From Posidonia oceanica (taxonomy: Eukaryota; Streptophyta; Magnoliopsida; Alismatales; Posidoniaceae), in assembly GCA_037176725.1 (NCBI GenBank), contig JAZBRS010000020.1:55332001-55396000 (forward strand): a stretch of DNA of 64,000 bases, in the 5' to 3' direction. The notes under the pieces were generated by a model, which worked only from the letters and a program-made list of their open reading frames with translations, made no database searches and was not told the origin of the DNA. This document shows, piece after piece, positions 33,246 through 45,483 of this stretch. The position numbers and the translations under genes are program-made. Positions within the stretch are counted from its first letter, which is position 1; every line of letters starts with the position of its first letter.

Positions 33246-36200
33246 ATGGTGCAGTTAATGGCCAAAGGCACCCACACAGGCGAGAGAACAACCGAGCAAG
33301 AGTCTCAAGAGGCCATTAGCACCTACTATGTCGACTTACCCTCAGATGACGAGGAAGGAGTGACTGCAGAGGCTCTAGTAGACAGCATGCTCAGAAACTT
33401 GGAACTACTATTCCAAGAGCAGCTTACAGCATTGGCAGAGGATGCCGCAGAGCAACAGGCAGTGAAGAAAGGGAAAGCCGTGGTCATGAATCCCTCTCAG
33501 CAGGAAGACCATCCATCTATCATGGTCTTAGAAGAAGAATCAGCAGCAACACCCACTAGACCAGATGAGTTAATCACTCCGCAGCCGATAGGCGGGTCTA
33601 GATGGTTTATACAGCAAATGCCCCGCTCAGGCAATGTAGTAGGTAGCAGCAAACAGATTAGTCACCCGGAGGACAACCGCCAGTCCAACATACCCCTTAC
33701 AAGTACATCAGGAGATGCGCAGGAGGGGACAGCAGCCACGACAGCAGTAGTAGCAGCCCTAGCAGTGGCAACTTTAACAAGACAGGCAGAACAACCAGAC
33801 CAGTCAGCAGGACTAGAGGCTAACCAAGCAGAGGTCACCCACCGCACTTACAGAAACACTAGAGTGAGTGTCATCATTTTGAGGCGTCATCAGTGCCATG
33901 AAGCAAAACACATCCACTCCTTTGATATCACAAACCCCACTTTCGAGAAGGAGATCCTCTCAGAACTCATTGCATATGGGGAGGAGGACAATACAGGTGT
34001 AGATGAGAATGATGAACCACCGCCTGAGTTCCAACCCTACGATGATAACCCAGAGGGCCCTAACCTCCACGTCGAAGAAGAGACGGAGCTTGTCAACATC
34101 GGCGTAGTCGAAGAGGTCAAAGAGCTCCGTATCAGTGCCAAACTGTCACCCCAGGCCAGAGCAGAGTTCATAGCTTTCCTCAAGGAGTATGCAGACATTT
34201 TCGCTTGGAGTTATGATGACATGGTCGGCCTCGACGTCGAGATAGTGGTACACACCCTGCCACTGAAGCTAGATGAAAAGCCAGTGAAGCAGAAACTGAG
34301 GAGATGGAGACCACAATGGCTGCTCAAGATCAAAGAAGAAATCATGAAGCAACATAATGTTGTCCTGTACCCAGAATGGCTTGCTAATGTTGTGCCAGTG
34401 CCAAAGAAAGATGGTTGGGTCCGCATATGCATTGACTACAGGGACCTGAACAAGGCGAGTCCCAAGGATGACTTCCCGCTGTTGCACATTGACGTCCTTG
34501 TCGACAACATAGGGGGCCACAAAATGCTCTCATTCATGGACGGCTTCTCCGGCTACAACTAGATCAGAATGGCAGAAGAAGATATGGAAAAGACATCCTT
34601 TATCACCACCTAGGGAGTCTTCTGCTATCAAGTAATGCCGTTTGGGCTCAAGAATGCAGGGGCAACCTATCAGAGGGCAATGACAGCACTGTTCCACGAC
34701 CTCATGCACCAAGAAGTTGAGGTCTACATGGACGATATGATTGCCAAGTCCAAAGAGCCCAAGGATCACCTCACCTGCCTGAAGATGCTCTTTGATCGCT
34801 TGAGGAAATACAAGCTCCACCTCAACCCCAACAAGTATGTATTCGAGGTATCTTCCGACAAACTCCTGGGATACATTGTCAGCCAAAGGGGAATCGAGGT
34901 GGACCCGAGTAAGGCAAGAGCCATCGTGGAAATGCCACCCCTCAGAACTGAAAAGGAGATCCAAGGACTGTTGGGGTGATTGTAGTACAACAGTCGGTTC
35001 ATTGCGCAGCTCATTCCCATCTACGAACCGATCTTTAAGCTCCTGAGGAAAAATACACAGATCAACTGGAGCGACGAGTGCCAGGCTGCATTTGACAAGA
35101 TCAAGCAGCTCCTTATCAAATCTCCGATCTTGCTCCCCCCTACGCCAGGGTGACCCCTGCTCTTATAGCTGTCTACCACTCAGCATTCCATGGGCGCAGT
35201 CTTGGGCCAACATGATGAATCAGGCAGAAAGGAACGGGCCATCTACTACCTGAGCAAGAAGTTTAATGATTGCGAAGCCAGGTACAACACTATAGAGAAG
35301 GTCTGCTTATCCCTTGTCTAGGCGACACAATGACTAAGGCACTACATGATGGCCTATCTAGTTCAGCTTTTATGCCGGCATAACCTGATGAAGTTCCTCT
35401 TCTAGAAGCCAGCCATGGTAGGCAGATGCGTTAAGTGGCAGGTGTTGCTATCTTGGGCCAACATGATGAGTCAGGTTGACCTTTGAATGCACCAACAACG
35501 AAGCAGAATATGAAGCGTGCATCCTAGGATTGAGAGTCGCACTCGAGCATGTGGTGCGGAAGCTACATGTGCACGGCGATGCAATGTTTGTGATCTCCCA
35601 AGTAAACGGAGACTGGAAGACAAAGGATTCGAAGCTCGTGCCATACCATGAACATCTACTGAAGCTCATTGAGGAGTTCAAGAGCGTCCGCTTCACATAC
35701 ATGAACAGAGCGAGGAATGCATATGCAGTTGCACTAGCAACCTTGGCGTCCTGGCTCAGCATACCCGAAGATCGTGTAGTGGACATATCAGTCACCCGCA
35801 TGGAGCAGCCTGCACACTGCATGAGCATAGAAGAGGTGGATCCAACAGAAGAGTAGCCATGGTACCATGACATCAAGGTCTTCCTGGAATCTGGCAGCCT
35901 CCGGCCTTACGCCTCAGTAGCAGACAGAAAGACTTTGGCGCATCTGGCGTTAAAGTATGTGCTAGGAGCGGGGCATCTCTACATGAGATCTTACAACCAA
36001 ATGCTCCTACACTACGTAGGCAAGAGAGAGGCCGACACACTGATGCTTCAAGTACATGCAGGGACCAGTGGCCCTCACATGAACGGTGTGTTGCTAGCCA
36101 AGAAGATCATGCTCTAGGGCTACTTCTGGTCAACCATGGAGGCAAATTGCTGCCAACTTGTGTGCAGATGTCATAGCTGCCAGATCCATGGGAATTTCAT

Positions 36201-37101
36201 CCATGCTCCCCCACAGTAGTTACACAGCATGTCATCGCCATGGCCATTCTCGACGTGCGGGATCGATGTTGTCAGAGCAGTACATCTAGCAGCCTCCAAT
36301 GGTCATCGCTTCATCCTTATGGCGATCGACTACTTTACCAAGTGGGTGGAAGCAGCCTCTTACAAAACTGTCACTACTGCGGCGACGGAGAAATTCATTT
36401 GGAACAATATTATCACCCGGTATGGGGTCCCACACATCGTCATCTCTGACAATGGCGCGAACTTCATAGCCAGGAGGATCGAAGACTATCTTCAAAGCTT
36501 CAAGATCAGACATCACTGATCCTCGCCTTATCGGCCACAGATGAATGGTGCAGTAGAGTCTGCCAACAAGAACCTTGTAAAGATCCTGAAGAAGATGGCA
36601 GAAACTCATAAGGACTAGCACGACAAGCTTCCATACACGCTATGGGCATACAGGACATCAGTCCGGACTTCAATAGGGGCAACCCCGTACTCACTGGTGT
36701 ATGGCATGGAGGCAGTGCTACCCATTGAAGTAGAGATCCCCTCACTGCAGATCCTACAAGAAGCTGAGTTGGAAGAGGCAGAATGGGTTGAAGACCACTG
36801 CATCCAGCTAAACCTGATTGATGAACATAGGCTGCAAGCCATGCATCATGCCCGGTGTTATCAGAAGCGAGTGGCCAGAGCATACCAGAAGAAGGTTAGG
36901 CCCAGAAGCTTCCAATCCAGAGATTTGGTCCTGCGAGCCATTCATCTCCCGAATAGTCGAGGAAAATTCTAGTCCAACTGGCGCAGCCCCTTTATGGTCA
37001 AGTGGGTCTTCTCCGATGACGCAGCAATCCTTGAGGACATGGACCAGGTTGAGCAGTCAGGGCCGGTCAACTCATGCTACCTCAAGAAGTATTACCAGTA
37101 G
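33246..37101 (+). pseudogene. pol: A2 RT, two RNases H and integrase
   Basis: Same layout as A1 pol. The first frame (33246-35400) has YMDD at 34725-34736 and stops at 34560, 34611, 34977, 34983, 35151 and 35166. Between about 35450 and 35485 some 280 bases present in A1 (about 2310-2588: end of the native RNase H and start of the second one, with its first catalytic Asp) are missing and replaced by a short copied filler, which also shifts the frame. The second frame (35485-37101) holds the rest of the second RNase H and the integrase (zinc region near 36160-36185, ISDNGANF core at about 36442). Stops at 35854, 36115, about 36217, 36517, about 36616 and about 36967 are mostly TAG. The natural end is TAG 37099-37101. 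Confidence 0.92.
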
Positions 37102-38758
37102 CTTGGAGCCGCCCTTACCTTGTAGAGTCATTCTTCCCCTCTGTTCCATCTCATGCATTCATCCACTTTCATGCATTCTTAGCTTTACATGCTTATTATT
37201 AGATAAAAAGAAAAAAAAAAGAGAAGAAAAAAAAAGAGAAAAAAAATCAATCAAAGTCATATGCATTACAATCATAGCCCGATGATGAAAATCAGAAGTG
37301 CTTGCCTGCTTTGGAAAGAGTTTACTCTACCTCACTTGACACTACTTAGATGTCCTAATCAGTGAAGGAGCCACCATTTAGTGAGGACAGGTGAAATACC
37401 CAAATCCCCTAGGACTTGCACCTCTAGAGGGAGATAAAATGCTAGCGTGTGAGTGAGAGTGTGAGCAAAAAATATATATATATCTACGCATGGGCATAAA
37501 AGAAAAAAGAAGACAGAAGGTAAAGACAGAAGTTAGCCCTAGAGATAGTGGCGAGCAGCGTAACCTCGTCCCTCCAACTTACCTTGGAGAGGAGTCAAAG
37601 TTCACGCCTGGGGAATCCATAAATCCTATATGGCTTAGCCACCCCTGTCTAGTAGTAGCTCCCCCTACCTCAGACCAAGCGCCCATTACCTCCAAGCCAG
37701 GGATAAGGGAAACCTACGTGCCTACATGAAAAAAAAAGAAGAACAAAAAAACAACAAAAAAAATGAAATGATGAAAAGAGTAGGTGTAGCTCCTTGAGAG
37801 TTTGGCATGAAGCCTGTCCTTACCACACCACCACCTTAACGCTAAAAATTCTCACCCATCCTGTAGTGGCACCAACAGTTAGGAGTCTGAGTAGAGTCTA
37901 GTGAATCAGAGACCACTCCTTTCCTTTGCAGCAGGCATCAAGCACTCCATATGCTGAGGGCAATAGAAATCTAGCATAAATAATGCATGCATTTATCTAG
38001 CATTAATCATCCCTTTGGCTCTTTCCCTCCCACTCTGCAAGGCCCAGCTAGGCACTGGGACAGTACTTCTGCTAAGGCAGGTTGACCGCCTTCGAACCAC
38101 ATTGGTCCAGAGATCCCACCAGCCTGCCCGACTGTCGCTCAATTCAAGCACCGGCATAAACCCTGGAACAGGTTATCACTGTCAGCACAATAGTTTGAGC
38201 TGTATGTCAGTAGCCAGGGGCAGAATGGTTACCTTCAGAGGCAGCGGGGCAACCTTGGCACTTCGGGGTCCCTTAGGGACCATCGGGCCTGCATAGCTAG
38301 GCACTACCAGCAAGCCTCTGTGTGACTTCGCTCCGGATGGACGAAGTCCCTTTCGCTTGTTTCCTCGCTCCGTGCAGATGAGGACAAGTGTACCCCTTTT
38401 GCGACTTTGCTCCAGACGGATGAAGTCCCTTTCGCTTGTTTCGTCGCTCCATACGGATGAGGACAAGTGTGCCTTTTGTGCGACTTCGCCCTGTGCAGGC
38501 GAGGTCCCTTTGCATGACTAATGTGCTTGGTTTCTGTGTTCTTAATGTTAGCTGTAACATGTTAACTGCTTTATTAGCTTTGAAATGCACATCTGCTTCT
38601 TTGACAGCCTGTTACATGCCTGTGTATGATCTAGATTGATGTATAGCTTTGATTACAGGTACTTGGGGATTTCTGTGCTATTTTTCTGCTCAGAGTCACG
38701 AGCCGTGCGACTGACCCCTCTTTCAAGTGCCTGTATTTCCTCCCTCCTTGCATGTGAA
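37102..38758 (+). promoter_or_regulatory. A2 post-integrase region and leader of the extra ORF
   Basis: No gene. It matches A1 4215-5933: AG-rich runs (37200-37250, 37730-37775), CTCCTTGAGAGTTTGGCATG, acceptor-like TTCCTTTGCAG (AG 37930-37931) and TTACAG (38657-38658). Hairpin repeats at 38318-38510 have GACTTCG/CGAAGTC arms and recur about every 85 bp. Confidence 0.65.
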
Positions 38759-39958
38759 ATGGGTTTCCCCACGTTGGTGACTCCGGCACACTATTCCAAG
38801 GTTCTCCAGGGATGGATCGGCAAACTCACTGCCAGTGATTGCGAGAAGTTGAGCTTGTGGGGCGTCCCGCCAAGGCTTCTGAAGATAGCTGAGGTAGAGG
38901 TGAGCCGACACCTCCTGTGCGCTGCTGTAATGTTCTGGAAGCCAACACACCATGTTTTCCACTTCGGCAGAACGGAGCTGACACCCACGGTGGAGGAAGT
39001 ACGCCGAATCTATGGCTTTTCCAAGCTTATGGGACCAGCTGTATTCATGAGGCGGGACGGATATGTCATGGTCCTGAGCCAACTGTCTAGACTCTCCACG
39101 TTGGAATGCAAACAAAAACTGGTCTGCTCCGACGGGCCTACGCCCATGCTCTGCCTGGAATACTTCGACCAACTTGCCAAGAAGCGTGCCATGCTCAGAG
39201 ACGAACTCTGGCTTCGGGGTTTTGTTACCCGCTTCTTAGGGGAGCTAATATTTAGTCATGGCCGAATGATGGTTGCCATTGAGATCGTTGAGATTGCACT
39301 AGCTGTGGTGACTTGGCAGGTCGACCTGGCACCAGTTGTCCTAGCAGAGACTTACCGCAGACTAGACCGCATCTCACACCACTACCGCCACTTCCACGGC
39401 TGCAGAGCCCTAGTGCAGGTTTGGCTGGCTGGACACCTAGGGATGGAAATTCTACGGCCACAGAGATCTACCTTCGAAACCTACTGTGGTACCGGCCATG
39501 CTCGAGCCATTTAGAGCATCCCGAGGAATACGAGAAGCTAGCAAAGTTGACAGAGGATGCGGTAACCTGGCGCATCAACCCATCCATGGCTGAACCCTTC
39601 ACTGTCTTCTTCAGTGCTTGCGACATGTGACTGGATGTGCTGCCAGGGTTCACCAGGGGTGTTGAGTATCATTGTATCCGGGTGATGGTAGTTCAACTTC
39701 AAACAGGGTGCCTTCGTCGACAGCACAACACCCAAGCTTCTTCAGCCCTACCTGCTCAACTCAACTGCCGCAACAACAGAATTGGCCCACCTAATGCGCC
39801 ATGGGGTATAGTCGACAGACATTACGACTGTGAAAGGGTCAGGATGCACCCTTGAGTATGCGACTGAGGTACAGGGACTCTGGCCTATCAACGAGATCCC
39901 ACCTAGCGCCCCTCTGTTCAGTGATACCAGGAGCTCCAAGAGGGCCCGAACTGGTTAG
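38759..39958 (+). pseudogene. A2 extra ORF, plant-mobile-domain/DUF7745-like
   Basis: Counterpart of 5934-7136. The ATG starts MGFPTLVTPAHYSK; the same VSRHLLCAA, FHFGRTELT, FLGELIFSHG and LAETYRRLDRI blocks follow. TAG 39512-39514 appears after a one-base deletion near 39515; downstream text needs another frame, and ACATGTGA near 39624 adds a stop. The frame is restored for the basic C-terminus and TAG 39956. An open stretch upstream of the ATG (from 38636) crosses the acceptor-like TTACAG and is not counted as coding. It lies between the leader and the 40392 structured motif. Confidence 0.8.
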
Positions 39959-40572
39959 GACACTCACGTGACTGCGCGTCCTGTTTAAGTCTTGTTGTAT
40001 TTTGTTCGGCCTGGCTATGGGCATGTAACCAAGACTTAATCAATGCGAAGATGTTTTGTTGTGTCTCTTGCTTGTGTGTTGAGTTTTCTTTTCATAACTT
40101 GATGCATGCATGTTCTTGCAAATCACATCTTGAGCCGCCTGTCTGGTTTATTGCCAGAATACTACTATAGTGGAAGGCCCCTGTATTTCATCCGAATATC
40201 AGAATCTCTGCTGATCAATGCCAGAACCATTCTGAATAGCTCCCAAGCAGGATACTCAGCCGCAGCATCCACCAATAGCCATGGGATCAAGCAAGGCCAC
40301 CAAGCAGTCTCACCCGGATCTTCCTCTAGGCTGGTACCCCTAACTACTTGGTTGGCAAGCACGTTAGTTTTGTCTCAATTCTTCGCATTTCGATGCCAAG
40401 TGCGCTTCGGCTGTCCCCTGGTATCCTTTCTTGATACAAGGGGCATCTTTTCTGCTGTCCCGTAGTACCACATTTCCATCTGCATCCGAGTTGACACCCC
40501 TAACTGTCACGGGTCCATCTGCAACTTTTACCCCACCTCTGGGTTCTGGTGCTCCTGTTATAACTCATCCTT
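39959..40572 (+). other. A2 region after the extra ORF
   Basis: No gene. It carries the first A2 copy of the conserved structured motif (40392-40447) and a CTGGTACCCCTAACTACTTGG variant of the composite motif near 40332. Confidence 0.6.
40392..40447 (+). other. Conserved 56-nt candidate structured RNA motif (A2, first copy)
   Basis: GATGCC and GGCATC outer arms. The inner hairpin CCCCTGGTATC/GATACAAGGGG has one mismatch, and the small hairpin has arms AGTGC/GGCT with the bulged G kept. GGCATC is again followed by a T-run. Confidence 0.6.
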
Positions 40573-42090
40573 TCCGGTCGATAAGTCTAAAACTTATCAC
40601 TTTTCATTTACTGTTTTTGGTCGATGAGTCCGAAACTCATCCTTTTCGGTCGATAGGTCTGAAACTTATCACTTTTCTTTTGCTTTTCCGGTCGATGAGT
40701 CAAAAACTCATCCTTTCCGGTCGATAAGTCCGAAACTTATCACTTTTCTTTTGCTTTTCGGTCGATGAGTCCGAAACTCATCCTTTTCGATTGATAAGTT
40801 CGAAACTTATCACTCTTCTTTTGCTTTGCTGGTCGATGAGTTTGAAACTCATCCTTTCCGGTTGATAAGTCTGAAACTTATCACTTTTCTTTTGCTTTTC
40901 CGGTCGATGAGTCCGAAACTCATCCTTTCCGGTCGATAAGTCTGAAACTTATCACTTTTCTTTTGCTTTTCCGGTCGATGAGTTCGAAACTCAACCTTTT
41001 CGGTCGATAAGTCTGAAACTTATCACTTTTCTTTTGCTTTTCCAATCGATGAGTCCGAAACTCATCCTTTCTGGTCAATAAGTCCGAAACTTTTCACTTT
41101 TCATTTGCTTTTCAGGTCGATGAGTCCAAAACTCATCCTTTCCGGTCGATAAGTCCGAAACTTATCACTTTTCATTTACTTTTCCGGTAGATGAGTCCGA
41201 AACTATCCTTTCCGGTCGATAAGTCCGAAACTTATCACTTTTCTTTTGCTTTTCTGATCGATGAGTCTGAAACTCATCCTTTCCGGTCGATAAGTTTGAA
41301 ACTTATCACTTTTCTTTTGCTTTTCTAGTCGATGAGTTCGAAACTCAACCTTTCGGTCGATAAGTCCGAAACTTATCACTTTTCTTTTGCTTTTCCGGTC
41401 GATGAGTCCGAAACTCATCCTTTCCGGTCGATAAGTCCGAAACTTTTCACTTTTCATTTGCTTTTCAGGTCAATGAGTCCAAAACTCATCCTTTCCGGTC
41501 GATAAGTCCGAAACTTATCACTTTTCATTTGCTTTTCCGGTAGATGAGTCCGAAACTATCCTTTTCGGTCGATAAGTCCGAAACTTATCACTTTTTATTT
41601 GCCCTTCCGGTCAATAAGTCCGAAACTTATCACTTTTCTTTTCCCTTGCAGTCGATAGGACCGAAACCTATCCTTCCGGTCGATAAGTCCGAAACTTATC
41701 ACTTTTCTTTTCCTTTCCGGTCGATAGGTCCGAAACCTATCCTTCCAGTTGATAATTCCGAAACTTATCACTTTTCATTTGCTTTTCCGGTCGATGAGTT
41801 CGAAACTAATCCTTTCTGGTCGATAAGTCCGAAACTTATCACTTTTCTTTTCCTCTACAGTCGATAGGTCCGAAACTTATCCTTCCGGTCAATAAGTCTG
41901 AAACTTATCACTTTTCTTTTCCTTTGCGGTCGATATGTTTGAAACTTATCACTCTTCTTTTCCTTTGTAGTCGATAGGTCCAAAACCTATCCTTTCCGGC
42001 CGATAAGTCAGAAACTTATCACTTCTCACCCCTTGCGGTCGATAGGTCCGAAACCTATCATTTATCACATCGTGCCCTTTCCGATCAGTA
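40573..42090 (+). repeat. A2 tandem hairpin array, ~71-bp unit
   Basis: Two hairpins alternate: GATAAGT/ACTTATC and GATGAGT/ACTCATC around CCGAA, separated by CACTTTTCTTTTGCTTTTCC and CCTTTCC spacers. Towards the end GATAGGT/ACCTATC replaces GATGAG. There are over 40 hairpins. It lies where A1 has its 81-bp array. Confidence 0.92.
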
Positions 42091-43000
42091 AGTCCAGAAC
42101 TTGCCAATTATCATCTCTTACGCGACTTCCCTCCGAGCGAACGAAGCCCCACTTGCTTGCTTCCTCGAGCGAGGACAAGCTATCCTCTTTCTCTTCGAGC
42201 TGACAGCCCTAACTGCTCGGTTGACACACGTCACACTGTCTAACCTTCCTCTCGATGCCAGGAGCGCTTTAGCTACCCCCTGGTATCATCTCCCTGATAC
42301 CAGCGGCATCTTTTCCACTGCCCTCGGTGTCTTTCTCAAGTTGGTAACCTATATTACCCAGACAACATCTATCACAATGTCAGGCGTCTTTTCTTGGGCT
42401 GATAACCCAAACTATCCGGTGACGAGTTCGTCAACTCCTTGGGCCGATAAGCCAAACTATCCAGTGATAAGTCTGTCAACTCATAGTCCATTGCATCAGT
42501 GTCACATGCTAGGTAGTTGCATCAGCATCACATGCTAGGTTGTAGCACCAGCATCGCATGCACACTAGCATCACATACTTTCCCTATCCCCAGCACAGTC
42601 AAGCACCGCACCACATCAACATACATCACATTGGCGTCACTTAGGGCCGTACACAGCTTAGCACGCAGCACCAACATCCCGTGCTAGAGTTGCCTCGAGC
42701 CTCAGCACACAGCATTGCATTATCCATAACATCCGCACACATGCATGCTTCACCCGTGTCTTCCCAACGGAGTTCAGCATGACGAGCATTAGTGTAGGTT
42801 TTGCATCAGCATCAACATCGCATCATGCATCAGCATTTGCATCTGCATTTGCATTCGCATCGCGGTAACGAGTCATGACCTATGGTGTATCCGCTGGATA
42901 AGTGACTCACGCCAACAGCATCAGTGCTCCTACCAGTTTGGGTGGGGTGTCTTGTCAACCCTGAGCAGTGGCCTCGGTTCCCTTGACCTCGCTCAGGGCG
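42091..43000 (+). other. A2 region between the hairpin array and the LTR
   Basis: No gene. It holds a TTCC..CGAACGAAG hairpin like 5640-5650 (42127-42147), the second structured motif (42254-42310), two composite motifs (42397-42482) and a GCATCA-rich low-complexity tract (about 42485-42880) as in A1. Confidence 0.65.
42254..42310 (+). other. Conserved 57-nt candidate structured RNA motif (A2, second copy)
   Basis: GATGCC/GGCATC outer arms, small hairpin AGC-GCTTTA-GCT, and long hairpin CCCCTGGTATC with GATACCAGCGG (one mismatch). With the copy at 40392 it brackets the hairpin array. Confidence 0.55.
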
Positions 43001-43007
43001 TGGCATC

Positions 43008-45430
43008 TGTAGACACCCCGTTTTGGCAATTAGTCGTTGGTAGATCTCTCTAGAGGCTCACTTCGATTGTGGCATGGCAAATCCAAATCCTAAACCTAAT
43101 CCCAAAACCTAATCCAAATCCTAAACCCAAACCTAAAACCTAAATCCTAAACCCTAATCCCAAAACCTAAACCCTAATCCCAAACCTAAAACCTAAACCC
43201 TAATCCCAACCTAAACCCTAATCCTAAGACCAGCTCAAGCCCATTAGCGGCCCAAACTACAGGGAACGGGCCTAGATTTCACTGCAGCAAACCCTGTCCA
43301 GTGCTGTCGTCTGTCCTAGCAATGATTAGTGTTGTCGTCTATCTCAGTGGCGACAAGCGTTGTCGCCATGTTGAGAGGCAACTCAGGTCCTGTTTGAACT
43401 CCCTCGCACGCGACCTGTCGTCACCATCCACCGACCAACCTCCCACTTACTCGCTGTCACCTCTGCCACTTACTACCGCTACTCGTCGTCACCTCCAGAA
43501 GACTTTCACGATCGCCTGCCACCCTGCACCACTACCTCGCCGTCCCCTCCAACCTGACGACGACCTCTGCCACCTGACAGACCTTGCCGAACAAAATCGG
43601 TGAACCCATCACTTTTCCCAACACCACACCCAATTCACATAGCCACCGACCTCCAGAGCGATCGAAAATCTTCCTTTGTGCGAGAGCGAACCTCCTCCGA
43701 GCGTCTCGTGCCTCGTTTTGTCCCTCCCGCTCGCCGCCTTCCGAGTTCGTCGCCGTTTGGTCTTGCTAGCGCTGGAGAAGACAGCCACCTCTCACTCAGG
43801 TAACCTCTCCCCTTTCATTTGGTTTTGTTCCTCAAAGGAGGAGGATCGTTCCCATGCTGTTTCTCGCGTTTTTGGCATTTAGTTTTGTTATTTACACCTT
43901 CTTCTTCCTCGGCTCCAGCGACATCCACCGCCCGTGTGAGGCCGTCCGACCCTTGAGCATGTGGCATGGACTGTCCCATAGCTCACCTACACCCCACCTT
44001 GCATGTCGGTTCTTCCCTGAACCTCCTCCGTGCTCCAGCGAAGCCCATGAGCTCGCCGCCGTCGACATGGCTAGCAACTTTCGTGGACTCCGACGCGATG
44101 AGAGAGCCTTCGGAGAAGCTCGGACGCCCCATTTTTTCATCACTTTAGCTTCACCGAACTGCCACCTATCTTCCCCGCTACTCGCCGATGTTCCAAACAC
44201 CCCTCAATGTGCCCCCAGCCTCCCTCGTGGCCAGACAGCATGCGTGGCCGGCCGTCGACGGTGAGGAGGTGTTAGGGAGCACCCGGTTGCTTGTTTTTAG
44301 TTCTGATTGTTTCCTTGGCCTCGTCTCAACTCCCCCAAGCTTCCAATGAGCTGTGCGTAAGCCCTAGAGTTCCTTGGCCTCCTCCATGGCCACCGGAGTC
44401 CTCAGCCGCTGGCGAGGAAACCCATAAGGTGGGGGGAGCGATCTAGAGGCTCATTTTTTATTTTGATTGCATGTATGTGTTCCTGGGAACGCCATCGAGC
44501 TTCCCCCATCATCGTTTGGATTTTTAGCCTCGCCAGCGGCGCGTGATTTGGCGATGAACTCCAGCCAACGGACTGCCAGTCGCATCGCCTGTTGCAACGG
44601 CGACTCGACTGTGCTTCTGGCAGTCCCCGGGCCGGACTTTGCGCTTGTGTATCTTGTGTCCCAGGCACCCATTTTGCATGTTGTTTGCATGGATGTATTC
44701 CTTGATATGCTGTCTATCTTTGTGAATGTTTACTTGTAGGTTTTACGATCGTTTGCGTAGTTTAATCGGCCGGCAAAGTTCGCTGTCTGGCTTGCTTGAG
44801 GCAGCCTTGGCCGCTAGTCAGAGCGGCGACTTGCATCGTCGCTGCGCACTGTCGCCGTGGTGACCAGCGACTCAGGCCATGGTTCAGACAGTGGACTGAG
44901 ACCCTTGTTTGCCACCTTGTCCTTGACTTGTTTTGTTTTGGCTTTGTTTCCCTAGTTTGTTTATCATTGCGTAATTTTATTTTAACTTTAATTAGTCATT
45001 TTTGCATGGTATTGCTAAGCTTTGCATGATTTATCAATGCATGTTGCATACCGCCCTCGGGCGAACATAAACCGGCGTTATACGCCAAAATTAGCCACAC
45101 AAGAGCGGATTGGTCAAGAAAGACCGACTTCCTCGGGTGTGTTGGGGGTGCTTAATACCTTCCTCGCACATAATAGGAGTCCTTACCCTTTCTCTGGTCC
45201 GCATTGACCTCGTGTTATACACATTCGGATCAGATTTGCATGTTTTTTAACTACATGAGTTTTCCTTCATGTTTTCATATACGGTTTTCCTAGTCTTCCG
45301 ATTTTTAATAGATTAGGTGGTGACTCCATGTCTTTTCCTTTGCTTTTCCTTACGTTCTTCGCCTTTTATGGTGTTTTCGAGTCGAGTGTCCTTCCTCGAA
45401 TCCATCATTGGTTGTGACCTCTCATCCGGT
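43008..45430 (+). mobile_element. A2 3' LTR, about 2.4 kb
   Basis: It starts TGTAGACACCCCG after a GCTCAGGGCGTGGCATC stretch equivalent to the A1 polypurine tract, though with a broken purine run. It has a short CCCTAAA-type tract (43083-43230), about 1.8 kb of GC-richer sequence with no recognisable gene, and the conserved end block (45095-45200, GAAAGACCGACTTCCTCGGG and AGTCCTTACCCTTTCTCTGG). A TGGCGCGCGCGAG stretch at 45431 sits where a primer-binding site would be. Family B sequence starts within 55 bases. The right edge is good to about 15 bases. Confidence 0.7.
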
Positions 45431-45483
45431 TGGCGCGCGCGAGCTCTAGCAGCGTGCGACTGCGGTTTTGGGATGATCACACT

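Noticed and set aside
40573..42090. Hammerhead-ribozyme-like text (GATGAGTCCGAAAC) in the A2 array
   Set aside because: The CTGATGA strand is incomplete (CGATGA), stem II is absent and no cleavage-site strand is placed correctly. A plain hairpin GATGAGT/ACTCATC explains the text.
43301..44264. Open frames in the A2 LTR interior
   Set aside because: Short, overlapping in several frames, without domains; GC-rich LTR sequence suffices as explanation.
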